Origin: Chloroflexota bacterium
GTDB lineage: Bacteria; Chloroflexota; UBA11872
Direction: 5' to 3'
NCBI GenBank assembly: GCA_026707585.1
Contig: JAPOWQ010000074.1
Location: forward strand, 62,001-126,000
DNA: 64,000 nt
In this document: piece by piece, positions 42,392 to 51,241 of the stretch
Layout: every line of letters begins with the position of its first letter
Numbering within the stretch: the stretch's first letter is position 1
Notes under the pieces: model-generated
Database searches by the model: none
The model's input: only the letters and a program-made list of their open reading frames with translations
Told to the model about the DNA's origin: nothing
Translations under genes and position numbers: made by a program

Positions 42392-43630
42392 ATGGCGGGC
42401 GAGACTAGCGGCGAGCAGCAGCCGCTGACGATCAAGAACGTTGGCGTGCTGGACATGCGAAAGGCGAGCGCGGAGTCGTTCAGCCGACCCACCCGGTTCG
42501 ATGACGTGGGGATGCTGGTGTATTCGCCAGAGTCGCGACCCCTGCTGGCGCAGGCGGCGATGGGAGACGTGGGCCTCACGCTGGAGGCGTCGACCGACGC
42601 GCAACTGGTCCAGGGCGAGGCGTCCATCTCAGCCGCCTCGCTGGAGGGTCGGTCGACGCCGCTCAACCTTGTGGTAGTGGGCCAAGTAATCGTAGATGCA
42701 GATGTCACCGCGGAGGCACTGGCCGAAGGACTAGGCGAATTAGCCGCCATTGGCGTTGTGATCTGTCCCGAGCGACTGGGCGGGATGGTGCAGTCCAAGC
42801 TGGCGCATCACACGGGGGCGGTGAAGACCTATCGCGGCGGAGATCGCTTGCGCCTCATCAACGGCAAGCTGGTTCTTGATGAAGCGTTACTGCGGTCGCT
42901 GCCCGACGCGAGTCAGATCGTGGTGGTGAGTTCGGTGGAGGCGCGGGAGATTCTTCCGAACGACCTGATTTCCGAGAAGATCGAGTCGCTGGAGGTGATG
43001 GGCGGGACGGTGCGCTGTCGCGGGGAGAATGCCGAGGCCATCGAGGCGGTTCTGGATCGATCGATGGGCGCGTCGGTGCGGGCGGCGCCGGTAGGGTTCA
43101 TCCCCGTGCGCCGGCTGCGACTCAATCGCATGACACTGGGGATGTTGCCGGGCCGGCGGGTGTATTGCGCGGAGACGGTGATCGTGTGCGACGACATCGA
43201 GGCAGAGGCCTTGCAGGGGACGCTGGAAGCGCTGGTGGCCGAGGATCTGTTGATTTGCCCGGCCCGGCTGCAGGCGCCGATAGGGGCCGTCTGCAAGTTG
43301 GCGGATACCAAGCCGATCTTCCATGAGGGTGAGTTGTGGCTGATTGGCACGGTGGAGACGCTGCGCCAGAGCCGCTTCGACTTCCTGACGGGGACGGCCA
43401 CCCTGGTGGTTACGGGCGCCCTGCAGGTGGATCCCGAGGTTGAGCCGGCGACGTTGTATGAGCGACTGGACGCGGTGCATAACTTCGGCGCCATCAGATG
43501 CACGCCGGATCAGGAGGCGGCGCTGCGGGCGCGGCTGGAGATTGACGCGGGCGCCTTCTCGGAGACGACTGAGTCTGAGGAGGACGAGGGCAGTCCGGGG
43601 ATGCAGAACATTGGGGTGCTGACGCTCTAG
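42392..43630 (+). CDS. Unknown protein with internal repeats, coupled to the ECF sigma gene
   Basis: 412 residues from ATG 42392, preceded by GGGAGCAGG. No family recognised. It opens with LTIKNVGVLDM and closes with MQNIGVLTL, a mirrored motif. Inside, three units align: VVVGQVIVDADVTAEALAEG ... VVICPERL; AETVIVCDDIEAEALQGTLE ... LLICPARL; VTGALQVDPEVEPATLYERL ... AIRCTPDQ. A fourth, weaker unit is at IVVVSSVEAREILPNDLISE. Alternating short beta strands suggest a repetitive beta structure. No signal peptide or membrane helix. Tight linkage to the sigma factor implies co-expression. Confidence 0.65.
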   Translation: MAGETSGEQQPLTIKNVGVLDMRKASAESFSRPTRFDDVGMLVYSPESRPLLAQAAMGDVGLTLEASTDAQLVQGEASISAASLEGRSTPLNLVVVGQVIVDADVTAEALAEGLGELAAIGVVICPERLGGMVQSKLAHHTGAVKTYRGGDRLRLINGKLVLDEALLRSLPDASQIVVVSSVEAREILPNDLISEKIESLEVMGGTVRCRGENAEAIEAVLDRSMGASVRAAPVGFIPVRRLRLNRMTLGMLPGRRVYCAETVIVCDDIEAEALQGTLEALVAEDLLICPARLQAPIGAVCKLADTKPIFHEGELWLIGTVETLRQSRFDFLTGTATLVVTGALQVDPEVEPATLYERLDAVHNFGAIRCTPDQEAALRARLEIDAGAFSETTESEEDEGSPGMQNIGVLTL

Positions 43631-43774
43631 GCGGGTGGTGGATTGGGGATCAGGGTCGGCAACAGTCGCGTAGAGCCGCGTGGTCCCAATGGCCGGGATG
43701 GGGCGGCTACCATGGAGGTACAAGCCGTCGGGTCTGCCAGACGCTGAAGACAGCGGGTCCGACGCGCCGCCGGG

Positions 43775-43796
43775 GCGAGCGGTCTGGGCCGCTCGC
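43775..43796. promoter_or_regulatory. GC-rich hairpin in the leader of the following binding-protein gene
   Basis: GCGAGCGG, six-base loop TCTGGG, CCGCTCGC: perfect 8-base stem, 44 bases before the ATG at 43841. TACCAT near 43708 (in GGCTACCATGG) is a TAnnnT -10 candidate, which would place the hairpin in the leader. It has no T run. Confidence 0.4.
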
Positions 43797-43840
43797 GGCG
43801 TCCCGGCCAGCGTGGCGCCCCTCATCCGAGGAGCGGTTTG

Positions 43841-45355
43841 ATGCGCACGAAAGCCAAGCAGATCCAAGACCCCGATCATCCGAGCCCGCGCGCCGCGACA
43901 GGCAGCGGGCCAGTGATTACACGCCGACGGTTGCTGGCCGCCGGCACAGCCGGCTTCGCGGCGGTGCTGCTGGCCGCTTGCGGCGAAGAGGAGTCAGCGC
44001 CAGCCACTCGGCTCCCGGCAACACCGACGGCGAGCCAGGAGACGGTGCGGGCGCGAGCCGTTGCGGCGACGGTGACCGAAGCCGCCCCTCACGACACGCG
44101 GGGCATCCCCGCACCAGGCGCTCAGCGGCCGGTGAGCGTGGCGTTTACCGCGCCGACGTGGAGCGTCTGGGGCTTCGGGATCGAGCCGATGCTCCTGTCG
44201 GCGGGACTGGCGGCGTCGGCGGCGAGCGAGCGGCGGTATCGCTACGAGGGGCGCACTATCACCGACCATTTCAAGAGCGATTACAGCCTTTCAGCGCAGC
44301 TGGATTCGCTGCCGGGCGGCGGGGCCGAGCTGGTGATGTTCCATGCCCACGATCTGCCGGATCTGCTGGCGGCCGAGCAGTTGCTGCCGCTTGACGACCA
44401 TCTCCAATCCGACGCCGACTTCGATCGCGCGAATTACTGGCCAGGGACGCTGGAGACCGGATTTCACGAAGGCGTCCAGTACACCCTGCCGGTTGCGGTG
44501 TCTCCGTGGACCATCGTGTTCAATCGCGATCTCGCCAAGGAGTCCGGGATTGAGGTACCGGAGCGCCTGGGCTTTGACGAAGCCGCGTTTCTGCAGGCGG
44601 GACTGGCGATGCAGGGCGGTCCCTCGATCGAGGGGCGAGAGGAAGGGCTGGGGTTCTTTCTCGATGTCGACCCGCGGCCAGGACCAGGCGGCGATTACGC
44701 CAGCTGGCCGCCCGCCTACGTGTTCATGCAGGCGGCGCTGGGCGATCTGCGCGGCGCGAGCGGGACGTTTGAGACCCTGCGCAGCGCGGAGGCGCTGGAG
44801 GTGGCGCAGTTCTTCCACGACATGGCCCACGTTTACGGGTTCGCGCCGAAACCCGAGCGGTCGGGCGACCGCGTGTGGATTTCCTATTACGAGGGAAGCA
44901 TCGGCATGTTCGGCGGGCTGATCGAAGGCCCGGGCTACGGCTGGCTGCGCACTGACCATTCTCCAACCCAGGTGTTGCTGCCGTTCCCGTCGTTCGGTGG
45001 CGGGGGTAATCCAGCGGATGTCTGGACGATGATCGGTATCTCGTCCAAGACCGCGGAACCCAAGGTGGCGTACGACGCCATGCGCGCCCTGGAGCGCTCC
45101 CTGCGCGATGTGGCGTTCGTGCCGGCGGTCAAGTCCACGCCTGAACAACTGCGCGCGATTGCGCCGGCGCTGCTGGACGAAGAACTGCAGATGCTGGTCG
45201 ATCTGATGGCTAGCGCCTCATACGTCCGACTCTCACGACAGGAGCGCGGCGTGTTGACCAATGCCATTGACGCGGGAATCGTGCTTGAAGGCATATCGGC
45301 GCAGGAGGCGCTGCTGGACGCGGCGACTGACCTGCAGATTTTGGCGGATCGCTAA
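43841..45355 (+). CDS. Extracellular solute-binding lipoprotein (second orphan)
   Basis: 504 residues from ATG 43841 with GAGGAG about eight bases upstream (the adjacent TTG is not preferred). Twin-arginine ITRRRLLAAG (26-35), lipobox LLAAC with Cys47, a Pro/Thr/Ala linker, then a periplasmic-binding-protein fold (VSVAFTAPTW; AELVMFHAHDLPDLLAAEQLLPLDD; WTIVFNRDLAKESGI; WTMIGISSK). No ABC permease or ATPase adjoins it. Ligand unknown; family 1 members bind sugars or polyols. Confidence 0.8.
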   Translation: MRTKAKQIQDPDHPSPRAATGSGPVITRRRLLAAGTAGFAAVLLAACGEEESAPATRLPATPTASQETVRARAVAATVTEAAPHDTRGIPAPGAQRPVSVAFTAPTWSVWGFGIEPMLLSAGLAASAASERRYRYEGRTITDHFKSDYSLSAQLDSLPGGGAELVMFHAHDLPDLLAAEQLLPLDDHLQSDADFDRANYWPGTLETGFHEGVQYTLPVAVSPWTIVFNRDLAKESGIEVPERLGFDEAAFLQAGLAMQGGPSIEGREEGLGFFLDVDPRPGPGGDYASWPPAYVFMQAALGDLRGASGTFETLRSAEALEVAQFFHDMAHVYGFAPKPERSGDRVWISYYEGSIGMFGGLIEGPGYGWLRTDHSPTQVLLPFPSFGGGGNPADVWTMIGISSKTAEPKVAYDAMRALERSLRDVAFVPAVKSTPEQLRAIAPALLDEELQMLVDLMASASYVRLSRQERGVLTNAIDAGIVLEGISAQEALLDAATDLQILADR

Positions 45356-45703
45356 CGTACAGCCGGGTTCTGAGCCACCCCTCGCAGTCCACGGCAGGGG
45401 CGGCACGCGGACCGCCCCTGCGCGGCGCGACCTCTCTCGTTCATGGTGTGTGACTTCCCGGCATGCGCGCCCTTGGTGGCGATCGTTACCGAACACGACG
45501 ATGGTTGGCCGGCCCCCCCACCCCAATCCCGAGCCCAGTCTTGACAGCACGGCGGTTCGTTGCGTATACGTTGGGTAGGCGCTCTAGTGGGAGCCCCCGA
45601 GTCCGCGACAAGGGTTTAACCCGCCCCCGCAATCTCACGGCTTCTCGGCACCACTCTTTTCGGCCTGATCACGCGGACAGCAGGCCACTTGAGAGGAGTG
45701 CGT
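45356..45703. other. Intergenic region upstream of the SAICAR synthetase fusion gene
   Basis: 348 bases, no gene supported. Contains a strong -35 (TTGACA at 45541) with a plausible -10 downstream, listed separately; otherwise nothing recognisable. Confidence 0.5.
45541..45570 (+). promoter_or_regulatory. Candidate sigma70-type promoter for the purC-like gene
   Basis: TTGACA (45541-45546), 18 bases, TATACG (45565-45570). The -35 is a perfect consensus; the -10 matches four of six. It lies about 130 bases before the start at 45704. Confidence 0.5.
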
Positions 45704-46978
45704 ATGTGCCCCGGCAGTCTCCCTCGGCGTCCGAGCCTGGAACACCTTCAGAAACAGGCCAAGGCTCTACTTAAGGCTGTGAATGAGGGCGATCGAGACG
45801 CCGCGCTGAAATTCCGAGCAGCACGCCCCGCGTTGGCCCAGGCATCCGACACCGAAATCGCCACGGCCAAGCTATCCCTGCGCGACGCTCAAGCCGCGAT
45901 CGCTCGGGAGTACGGCTTCGAGCGTTGGTCTGACCTCAAAAGGCGCGTCACCGAGCTGTCTCAGCGTGCCCTTGTGGGGCTCGAGACAATGGAGAACGCC
46001 ATCTACACCCCAGAGGGATACACGGATCGAATTCGACAAGTGCTCGGGAACTGCCTCATTGAGACGAATCTTTGCCACGGTGAGAAGTTCGAAGCCAAAG
46101 TACGGGACCGATACGATCTTGGGGACCGGATGGTGCTGATTACCACCGACCGGCAGAGCGCCTTCGACCGGGTGCTGGCCGCGATCCCCTTCAAGGGGCA
46201 GGTCCTCAATATGACGAGCGCATGGTGGTTTGAAAGGACCCGCCATATTGTGCCGAATCAGGTCCTATCCATCCCCGATCCAAACGTCACGATTGCCAAG
46301 AAATGCACCGTCTTCCCTATCGAATTCGTGGTTCGTGGATACATCACCGGCACCACGAGCACCGCCCTCTGGACGGTCTACCAGAGCGGCCAGCGTCACT
46401 ACTGTGGCATCGATTTGCCCGACGGGCTGGTGAAGAACCAGAAGCTGCCGACGAATTACCTCACGCCGACTACCAAGGCCGAGGATCACGACCGTCCGAT
46501 CAGCCCTGACGAGGTCGTGTCTGAAGGCTGGATGACGGCCGATGAATGGAAGCGTTGCAGTCGCATCGCGCAGGAGCTTTTTGCGTTCGGTCAAGCCGAG
46601 GCCGCGGAGCGTGGCCTGATTCTCGTCGATACCAAGTATGAGATGGGCCGTGACGAGAACGGTGAGATCCTGCTGATCGACGAGATTCACACCCCTGATT
46701 CCAGCCGCTACTGGATCGCCGACACGTATCAACAGCGCATGCGGGAGGGACAGGAACCCGACAACGTCGACAAGGAATTCCTGCGGCTCTGGTTCACGGC
46801 GAACTGCGATCCTTATGAGGATGAGGTCCTGCCAGCGGCGCCGGACGACCTTGTAATCGAGCTCTCGCGACGCTACATCTACCTCTACGAGAAGATCACC
46901 GGTCGCTCGTTCGAGTTTCCAGGGGCGGACCAACCCATCGAAACGCGCTTGGCCAGCAACGTTCAAGGAGTCACATGA
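45704..46978 (+). CDS. purC: SAICAR synthetase (PurC) with an unusual N-terminal extension
   Basis: 424 residues from ATG 45704, with GAGAGGAG five bases upstream. Residues about 95-424 are a complete phosphoribosylaminoimidazole-succinocarboxamide synthase: KVRDRYDLGD, TTDRQSAFDRVL, PFKGQVLN, IEFVVRGYITGTTSTALW, TPTTKAEDHD, LIDEIHTPDSSRYW. It makes SAICAR from CAIR, Asp and ATP in purine synthesis. Residues about 8-80 (SLEHLQKQAKALLKAV-x-x-GD ... AQAAIAREYGFERWSDLK) match the small helical domain normally found in front of bacterial ankyrin-repeat proteins, a fusion not expected for PurC. No other pur gene is nearby. Confidence 0.88.
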   Translation: MCPGSLPRRPSLEHLQKQAKALLKAVNEGDRDAALKFRAARPALAQASDTEIATAKLSLRDAQAAIAREYGFERWSDLKRRVTELSQRALVGLETMENAIYTPEGYTDRIRQVLGNCLIETNLCHGEKFEAKVRDRYDLGDRMVLITTDRQSAFDRVLAAIPFKGQVLNMTSAWWFERTRHIVPNQVLSIPDPNVTIAKKCTVFPIEFVVRGYITGTTSTALWTVYQSGQRHYCGIDLPDGLVKNQKLPTNYLTPTTKAEDHDRPISPDEVVSEGWMTADEWKRCSRIAQELFAFGQAEAAERGLILVDTKYEMGRDENGEILLIDEIHTPDSSRYWIADTYQQRMREGQEPDNVDKEFLRLWFTANCDPYEDEVLPAAPDDLVIELSRRYIYLYEKITGRSFEFPGADQPIETRLASNVQGVT

Positions 46979-47007
46979 CGGTGTACGGAGGGTAGTGGGA
47001 ACCAACG

Positions 47008-47652
47008 GTGAAGAAATACATCCTCTTTGACCATGATGGGGTCCTGGTGGATACCGAATACTGGTTTTACAAAGCCGGAGCGCGCGCCCTGGCTGACATT
47101 GGATTCACCTTGGACAGAGACCAATACCTCCGAGACATGACCCAGGGAATGGCCACCTGGGCCCAAGCCGTAGCGGCAGGTGTTGATGAAGCGACTATCA
47201 GCAGGCAGCGTGAGGTCCGTAATGTTTACTATCAGGAGTATCTTAGATCAGAAGACATTGAGATCGATGGTGTCCTGGAAACGCTAGACGTACTCGCAGA
47301 TGAGTACCGGATGGGCATCATTACTACCTCAAAACCAGAAGACTTCGCCTTAATTCACAAGAATCGATCCATCCTGGACTATATGGAATTCTATCTGGCC
47401 AGGGATGATTACGAGCGAGCTAAACCACATCCGGAGCCCTATCTGAAAGGACTCCAGCGTTTTGGTGCCACTGCCGCTGAAACGGTGGTTGTCGAAGACT
47501 CGGCGAGAGGGTTGACGTCGGCAGTAGCGGCGGGTATCGACTGCATCGTGGTTGCCAACGACTTCACTGCATCTCACGATTTTTCCAAAGCAACTGCCAA
47601 GGTCGCTACGCTTAGGGAATTGCCATCTACAATAAAGAACTTAACAACATAG
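47008..47652 (+). CDS. HAD-superfamily phosphatase (subfamily IA, beta-phosphoglucomutase-like)
   Basis: 214 residues from GTG 47008. Motif I FDHDGVLVDTE (Asp8 nucleophile, Asp10), a helical cap, motif II TTSKPE, motif III with KPHPEPYL, and motif IV VVEDSARGLTSAVAAG. Small-molecule phosphatase or mutase, substrate unknown. Its GC content is clearly lower than that of neighbouring genes (A/T-rich 3' end), and a transposase remnant follows 8 bases later, so transfer is likely. It lies 29 bases after the purC-like gene and may be co-transcribed. Confidence 0.82.
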   Translation: MKKYILFDHDGVLVDTEYWFYKAGARALADIGFTLDRDQYLRDMTQGMATWAQAVAAGVDEATISRQREVRNVYYQEYLRSEDIEIDGVLETLDVLADEYRMGIITTSKPEDFALIHKNRSILDYMEFYLARDDYERAKPHPEPYLKGLQRFGATAAETVVVEDSARGLTSAVAAGIDCIVVANDFTASHDFSKATAKVATLRELPSTIKNLTT

Positions 47653-47660
47653 CCAGAAAC

Positions 47661-47819
47661 CTACCCCAGAGTTATTGAGCGAGCGGTCATGAAGCAGGCG
47701 TTAGTCAGAGAGGCGATGTAGACGTCGAGACGTCGTTCATGCCGAACGACCAGCCGGCGCCGGTTGTCCAGCCATCCGTGCGTACGCTCCACGTTTGAGC
47801 GACCGGCGGCCCCGGGTGT
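47661..47819 (-). pseudogene. IS5-like transposase remnant (C-terminal end only)
   Basis: On the - strand the frame reads VERTHGWLDNRRRLVVRHER followed by RLDVYIASLTNACFMTARSI, which matches the conserved C-terminus of IS5-group DDE transposases (V-x-ERT-x-x-W-L ... RRL-x-x-R-Y/H-ER). The rest of the transposase is missing and no terminal inverted repeats were found, so this is a dead fragment. Confidence 0.75.
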
Positions 47820-47968
47820 GAACCGGGAACTCCATCCACCGGAGTCAGGGAGCCTGCGATGGCCGGGTTGCGCGTAGCCGCCCACGGCTGACGGCGCATT
47901 GAGGGCCGCTCCCGGCGACCGCTGCCGTAAGACAGTCAAGTTGAGCCATGACCGCTAACCGCGTCGAC

Positions 47969-47997
47969 TTGACAGGTGCGGTGCGAGTGTGTAGTGT
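47969..47997 (+). promoter_or_regulatory. Promoter of the XRE regulator gene
   Basis: TTGACA (47969-47974), exactly 17 bases, TAGTGT (47992-47997). The -35 is perfect and the -10 has the three key bases. Transcription would start near 48004-48006, right at or just before the ATG at 48007, implying a leaderless or nearly leaderless mRNA. Confidence 0.65.
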
Positions 47998-48006
47998 TTA
48001 GGAAAC

Positions 48007-48360
48007 ATGACGCAATTCGGCACATTCGTACACACGGCGCGGCGAAGCCTGCAAGAGGCTGACCGGCGCTATTCGCTGCGGCAGGTGGCGAAGCGAATCG
48101 GGGTTGAGCCGGGGTACCTGAGCAAGATCGAGCGCGGGCAGGTGGCGCCGCCGTCCGAGGCCGCGACGGTTCGGCTGGCGAAGGAACTGGATCAGGATCC
48201 GGACGTGCTGCTGGCGCTGGGCGGCAAGGTTTCCAGCGACCTGCAGGAGGTCATTCGCAAGCGGCCGCGGCTGTTTGCGCAGCTGATCCGCGAGTTGCGG
48301 GATGCGCCCGACCAGGCGGTGCTGCGCCTCGTGCGCGAGGTGCGTGACGGGGATTGGTGA
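48007..48360 (+). CDS. XRE-family helix-turn-helix regulator
   Basis: 117 residues. HTH_3 domain (about 8-68) with SLRQVAKRIGVEPGYLSKIERGQVAPPSEA; the C-terminal tail (DVLLALGGKVSSDLQEVIRKRP ... LRLVREVRDGDW) is characteristic of a conserved subgroup of free-standing regulators. No ligand domain. It may control itself and the next gene, which starts 94 bases on. Confidence 0.88.
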   Translation: MTQFGTFVHTARRSLQEADRRYSLRQVAKRIGVEPGYLSKIERGQVAPPSEAATVRLAKELDQDPDVLLALGGKVSSDLQEVIRKRPRLFAQLIRELRDAPDQAVLRLVREVRDGDW

Positions 48361-48454
48361 GGCAAGAGATCAACGGGATTCAACGAGCTCTGCGATTCGG
48401 AGATTTCCGACGCAACACATTTGAACGGCTACATGCCGAGGAGAGCAGTGGGGA

Positions 48455-49468
48455 ATGATTACGCTCGAACACGACCGCCTGGTATTCAGGTTTCCGGAGG
48501 TGCATAAGGACGCGCGCTGCGGCATCGAGTTTCAGCGGACGCTGCGGATACCGGACGACGGGCTGGACTACCCGCTGCCGCCGGGGATGGGCAGGTTTCC
48601 GCTGCGGCACCTGGACGACTACGCCCGGCGCGTCCCTGAGGAGTGGCTGCGGCGCGGCGGGGTGCTGATGCCGATGCACCAGGCGGAGGCGATGTGGATC
48701 AACTTTGACTGCCGCGGCTACCCGTTCGCCGTGAAGATCGCGACGGGCAAGACCTGCGCGCTGACGGGCGAAGGGTGGATGAACCACCTGAATACGGAGC
48801 CGCAGGACTACGCGGTGCTGCCGGAGCAGCCGTGGCTGGACGGCTATTGCGTGGCCAAGGGCATCGTGCGCCAGTTCGTGGCGATGCCGCTGGGGCAGGG
48901 CTACACGGTGGAGGAGCAGCTAACCGGCGAGGCCGAGCATGGGGGCCTGCAAGTGATTGCGTATCCAATGAAAGCGGAGCGGTACGAGGAGATGATCTCG
49001 AGCGAGTCGGCCGGTGCCCCGTTGCCGGAGGCGGAGGCCTATTCCGTCGTGAAGAGCGCGCCGATGGGCCTGGCGCCGGGTGGGCGAATGCGGCAGGAGA
49101 TCTATGAGGACGAATACGGGCTGGACGCATGGGATCAGCGGCATGCCAGCCGCTGCTTCGTGACGATCGCCAACTCGGTGCAATGGATGACGCTAACCGG
49201 CGAGCGTCCGCCGACGGAGGCGCCGACGGCGCGCGCATATGCGTCCGCAGGACTGCCGTGGTTCGACTATTTCGGCGGGGATCTCACAGCGCTTGCGGAG
49301 ACCGAGAAGCTGCGGGGGATCGCGAGCGTGGCCGACAAAGGCGCGGGGAACGGCGAGTCTCCGCTGCCGGAGAACGAGTCGGCTTCTGTTGAGCGAGTGA
49401 TTCCGCTCCGGCGGCGGGGATCGAACCAGGTGCGAGAGATGTCGGCCGAGGCAGCCTCGACTCCGTAG
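48455..49468 (+). CDS. Conserved protein of unknown function
   Basis: 337 residues; start ATG 48455. I recognise a conserved bacterial family without assigned function: QRTLRIPDDGLDYPLPPGMG, FPLRHLDDYARRVPEEWLRRGG, MPMHQAEAMWINF, then VAMPLGQGYTVEEQLTG and GLQVIAYPMK. Rich in aromatic and charged residues, with no signal peptide or membrane helix. The last 70 residues are low-complexity. Located behind an XRE regulator, so possibly under its control. Confidence 0.65.
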   Translation: MITLEHDRLVFRFPEVHKDARCGIEFQRTLRIPDDGLDYPLPPGMGRFPLRHLDDYARRVPEEWLRRGGVLMPMHQAEAMWINFDCRGYPFAVKIATGKTCALTGEGWMNHLNTEPQDYAVLPEQPWLDGYCVAKGIVRQFVAMPLGQGYTVEEQLTGEAEHGGLQVIAYPMKAERYEEMISSESAGAPLPEAEAYSVVKSAPMGLAPGGRMRQEIYEDEYGLDAWDQRHASRCFVTIANSVQWMTLTGERPPTEAPTARAYASAGLPWFDYFGGDLTALAETEKLRGIASVADKGAGNGESPLPENESASVERVIPLRRRGSNQVREMSAEAASTP

Positions 49469-49671
49469 CGGGCGCCGCGCCTGCTCGCCAGGCCGCCGCC
49501 CGGGCGGCAACCGCATCGGGGTGGCCTGGCGGGGTTGGTTGGGGCCTTCGACGCTGGTATCCTCGCGTCGGTAACGGTCGCGCGTCGTTGACCGAGGGTG
49601 CGTCGCGCGAATGGCGCGCTTCGCCACACTTGTTTGTGTTGAATTCGAGGCGCATGGAAGAGGGGGGACAA

Positions 49672-51150
49672 ATGCTTCCACGTTCAGTGAGCCGACGGCA
49701 GTTGCTTCGCGCCGGCGGCGGAGTCGCGCTTGGCGTTGGCGGCGCGGCCATCCTGGCCGCCTGCGGCGAGACGCAGGTCGTCGAGGTCGAAAGGGTCGTC
49801 GAGAAGGAAGTTCCGGTCGAGAAGATCGTCGAGAAGGAAGTTCCGGTCGAGACTGTCGTCACCAAGGAAGTCGTCAAGGAAGTCGCGGTCGAGAAGGTCG
49901 TGACGCAGCAGGTCGAGCGCGTGGTGACCGTCGTGATCGAGCAGCCGATTGGGAAGCCGCGCGTGCGCTTGCGAGGCACGGGGCCGCTCGGAACCGCGGA
50001 AACCGGCATCTTCGACAAGCTGCTGTCCGAGACGCAGATCGAGCTCGACCACGTTGAGCAGCCGTACGCGGCTACTTACCAGAGTCTGCTGATCAACCTG
50101 AGCCAGGGCGGATCGGCCTATGACATCGCGTCGATGGACGACCCGTGGATGCCGCAGTTCACGGAATTCCTGGCCGACATCACGCCGCTGTACCAGGGCT
50201 TCGGCTGGGTATGGCCGGACCCGGACATGATCCCGGCGATCGTGAACCTGGGCGACTGGCCGCCGGGCAAGTACGGCCCGCGCGCGGTTCCCAACATCGG
50301 CAACATCCAGAGCTTTGCGTACCGGGCCGACGTCATGGAGGACCTCGGCGTTGAGCCGCCGAAGACCTGGGACGACGTAGCCGAGTACTCGACCAAGATC
50401 ACGGGCGACATGGCCCCCGACCTCTACGGATACACCATCCGCGGGCAGCCGGGGAACCCGGCGATGACCAGCTTCCTGCCGATCATGCGCGGCTTCGGGC
50501 GCGACGTGATCGACGGCGACCTGAACCCGCAGGTGAACACGGAAGAGGGCCTGGCCGCGCTGGACATGGTGGTGACGCTGAAGAACCTGGCGCCCCCGGG
50601 CGTTGAGAACATCGGCCACCACGAGCTGGGCAAGCTGATGTACACCGGTCTGGCAGCCATGTCGGGCGACGTATGGCCTGACCAGTTGCTGAAGATGTAC
50701 ACGCCGGACTTGTCGTCTGTGGTCGGCAAGATCGAAGTGCTGCCGGAGCCGGCCCAGCCGGGCGCAGACCACGCCAACATGACCGGCGTGTGGCTGTTCG
50801 GCGTTCCGCAGGGCAGCGAGAACCATGAAGCGGCGGCGGAGGCGATCCACTGGCTCACCCAGGCGGACAACCAGAAGGAGAACATGTACGCCAACAACTG
50901 GCCGCCGGTTCGGTTCAGCTTGATGGACGACCCCGGACTGCTGGCGGACTTCCCGTTCCTGGCGGGCATCAAGAACGCGGCCTCGGTGGCCGTGCCGCGC
51001 CCGCGGACGGAGCACTACTCCATCGTCGAGGAGATTGTTGGCCGGCACGTGTCGGCCGTGATTGCCGAGCAGGAGTCGGTGGGCGACGCCGCACGGCTGG
51101 CGGACGAGGAAGTCCGAGTGGCGCTGGAAGAGAAGGGCGCGTACTCATAG
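49672..51150 (+). CDS. ABC transporter substrate-binding lipoprotein (carbohydrate type)
   Basis: 492 residues from ATG 49672, which has a strong AGGGGGG ribosome site six to ten bases upstream. Twin-arginine VSRRQLLRAG (6-14), lipobox ILAAC with Cys31, then a long Val/Glu/Lys linker (about 37-85; VVEKEVPVEKIVEKEVPVE) built from 30-base tandem DNA repeats (49790-49910), then a family 1 binding-protein domain (DIASMDDPWMPQFTEFLADI; MTGVWLFGVPQGS). First gene of a complete importer: two permeases, ATPase and a dehydrogenase follow. Ligand probably a sugar or cyclitol, given the IolD-like gene facing the operon. Confidence 0.88.
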   Translation: MLPRSVSRRQLLRAGGGVALGVGGAAILAACGETQVVEVERVVEKEVPVEKIVEKEVPVETVVTKEVVKEVAVEKVVTQQVERVVTVVIEQPIGKPRVRLRGTGPLGTAETGIFDKLLSETQIELDHVEQPYAATYQSLLINLSQGGSAYDIASMDDPWMPQFTEFLADITPLYQGFGWVWPDPDMIPAIVNLGDWPPGKYGPRAVPNIGNIQSFAYRADVMEDLGVEPPKTWDDVAEYSTKITGDMAPDLYGYTIRGQPGNPAMTSFLPIMRGFGRDVIDGDLNPQVNTEEGLAALDMVVTLKNLAPPGVENIGHHELGKLMYTGLAAMSGDVWPDQLLKMYTPDLSSVVGKIEVLPEPAQPGADHANMTGVWLFGVPQGSENHEAAAEAIHWLTQADNQKENMYANNWPPVRFSLMDDPGLLADFPFLAGIKNAASVAVPRPRTEHYSIVEEIVGRHVSAVIAEQESVGDAARLADEEVRVALEEKGAYS

Positions 51151-51162
51151 GGACGCAACTAA

Positions 51163-51218
51163 CCACGATCACAGGGATCACGCCGGCCTAGCGCTGCCTG
51201 ATCGCCGGGTGATCGTGG
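51163..51218 (+). promoter_or_regulatory. Long-range inverted repeat after the binding-protein gene
   Basis: CCACGATCAC (51163-51172) and GTGATCGTGG (51209-51218) are perfect complements 36 bases apart. CCGGC (51183-51187) can extend the stem with GCCGG (51204-51208). Could be a stabilising or regulatory mRNA structure. Confidence 0.5.
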
Positions 51219-51241
51219 AACTGGTTACGCGACCAGGCACG

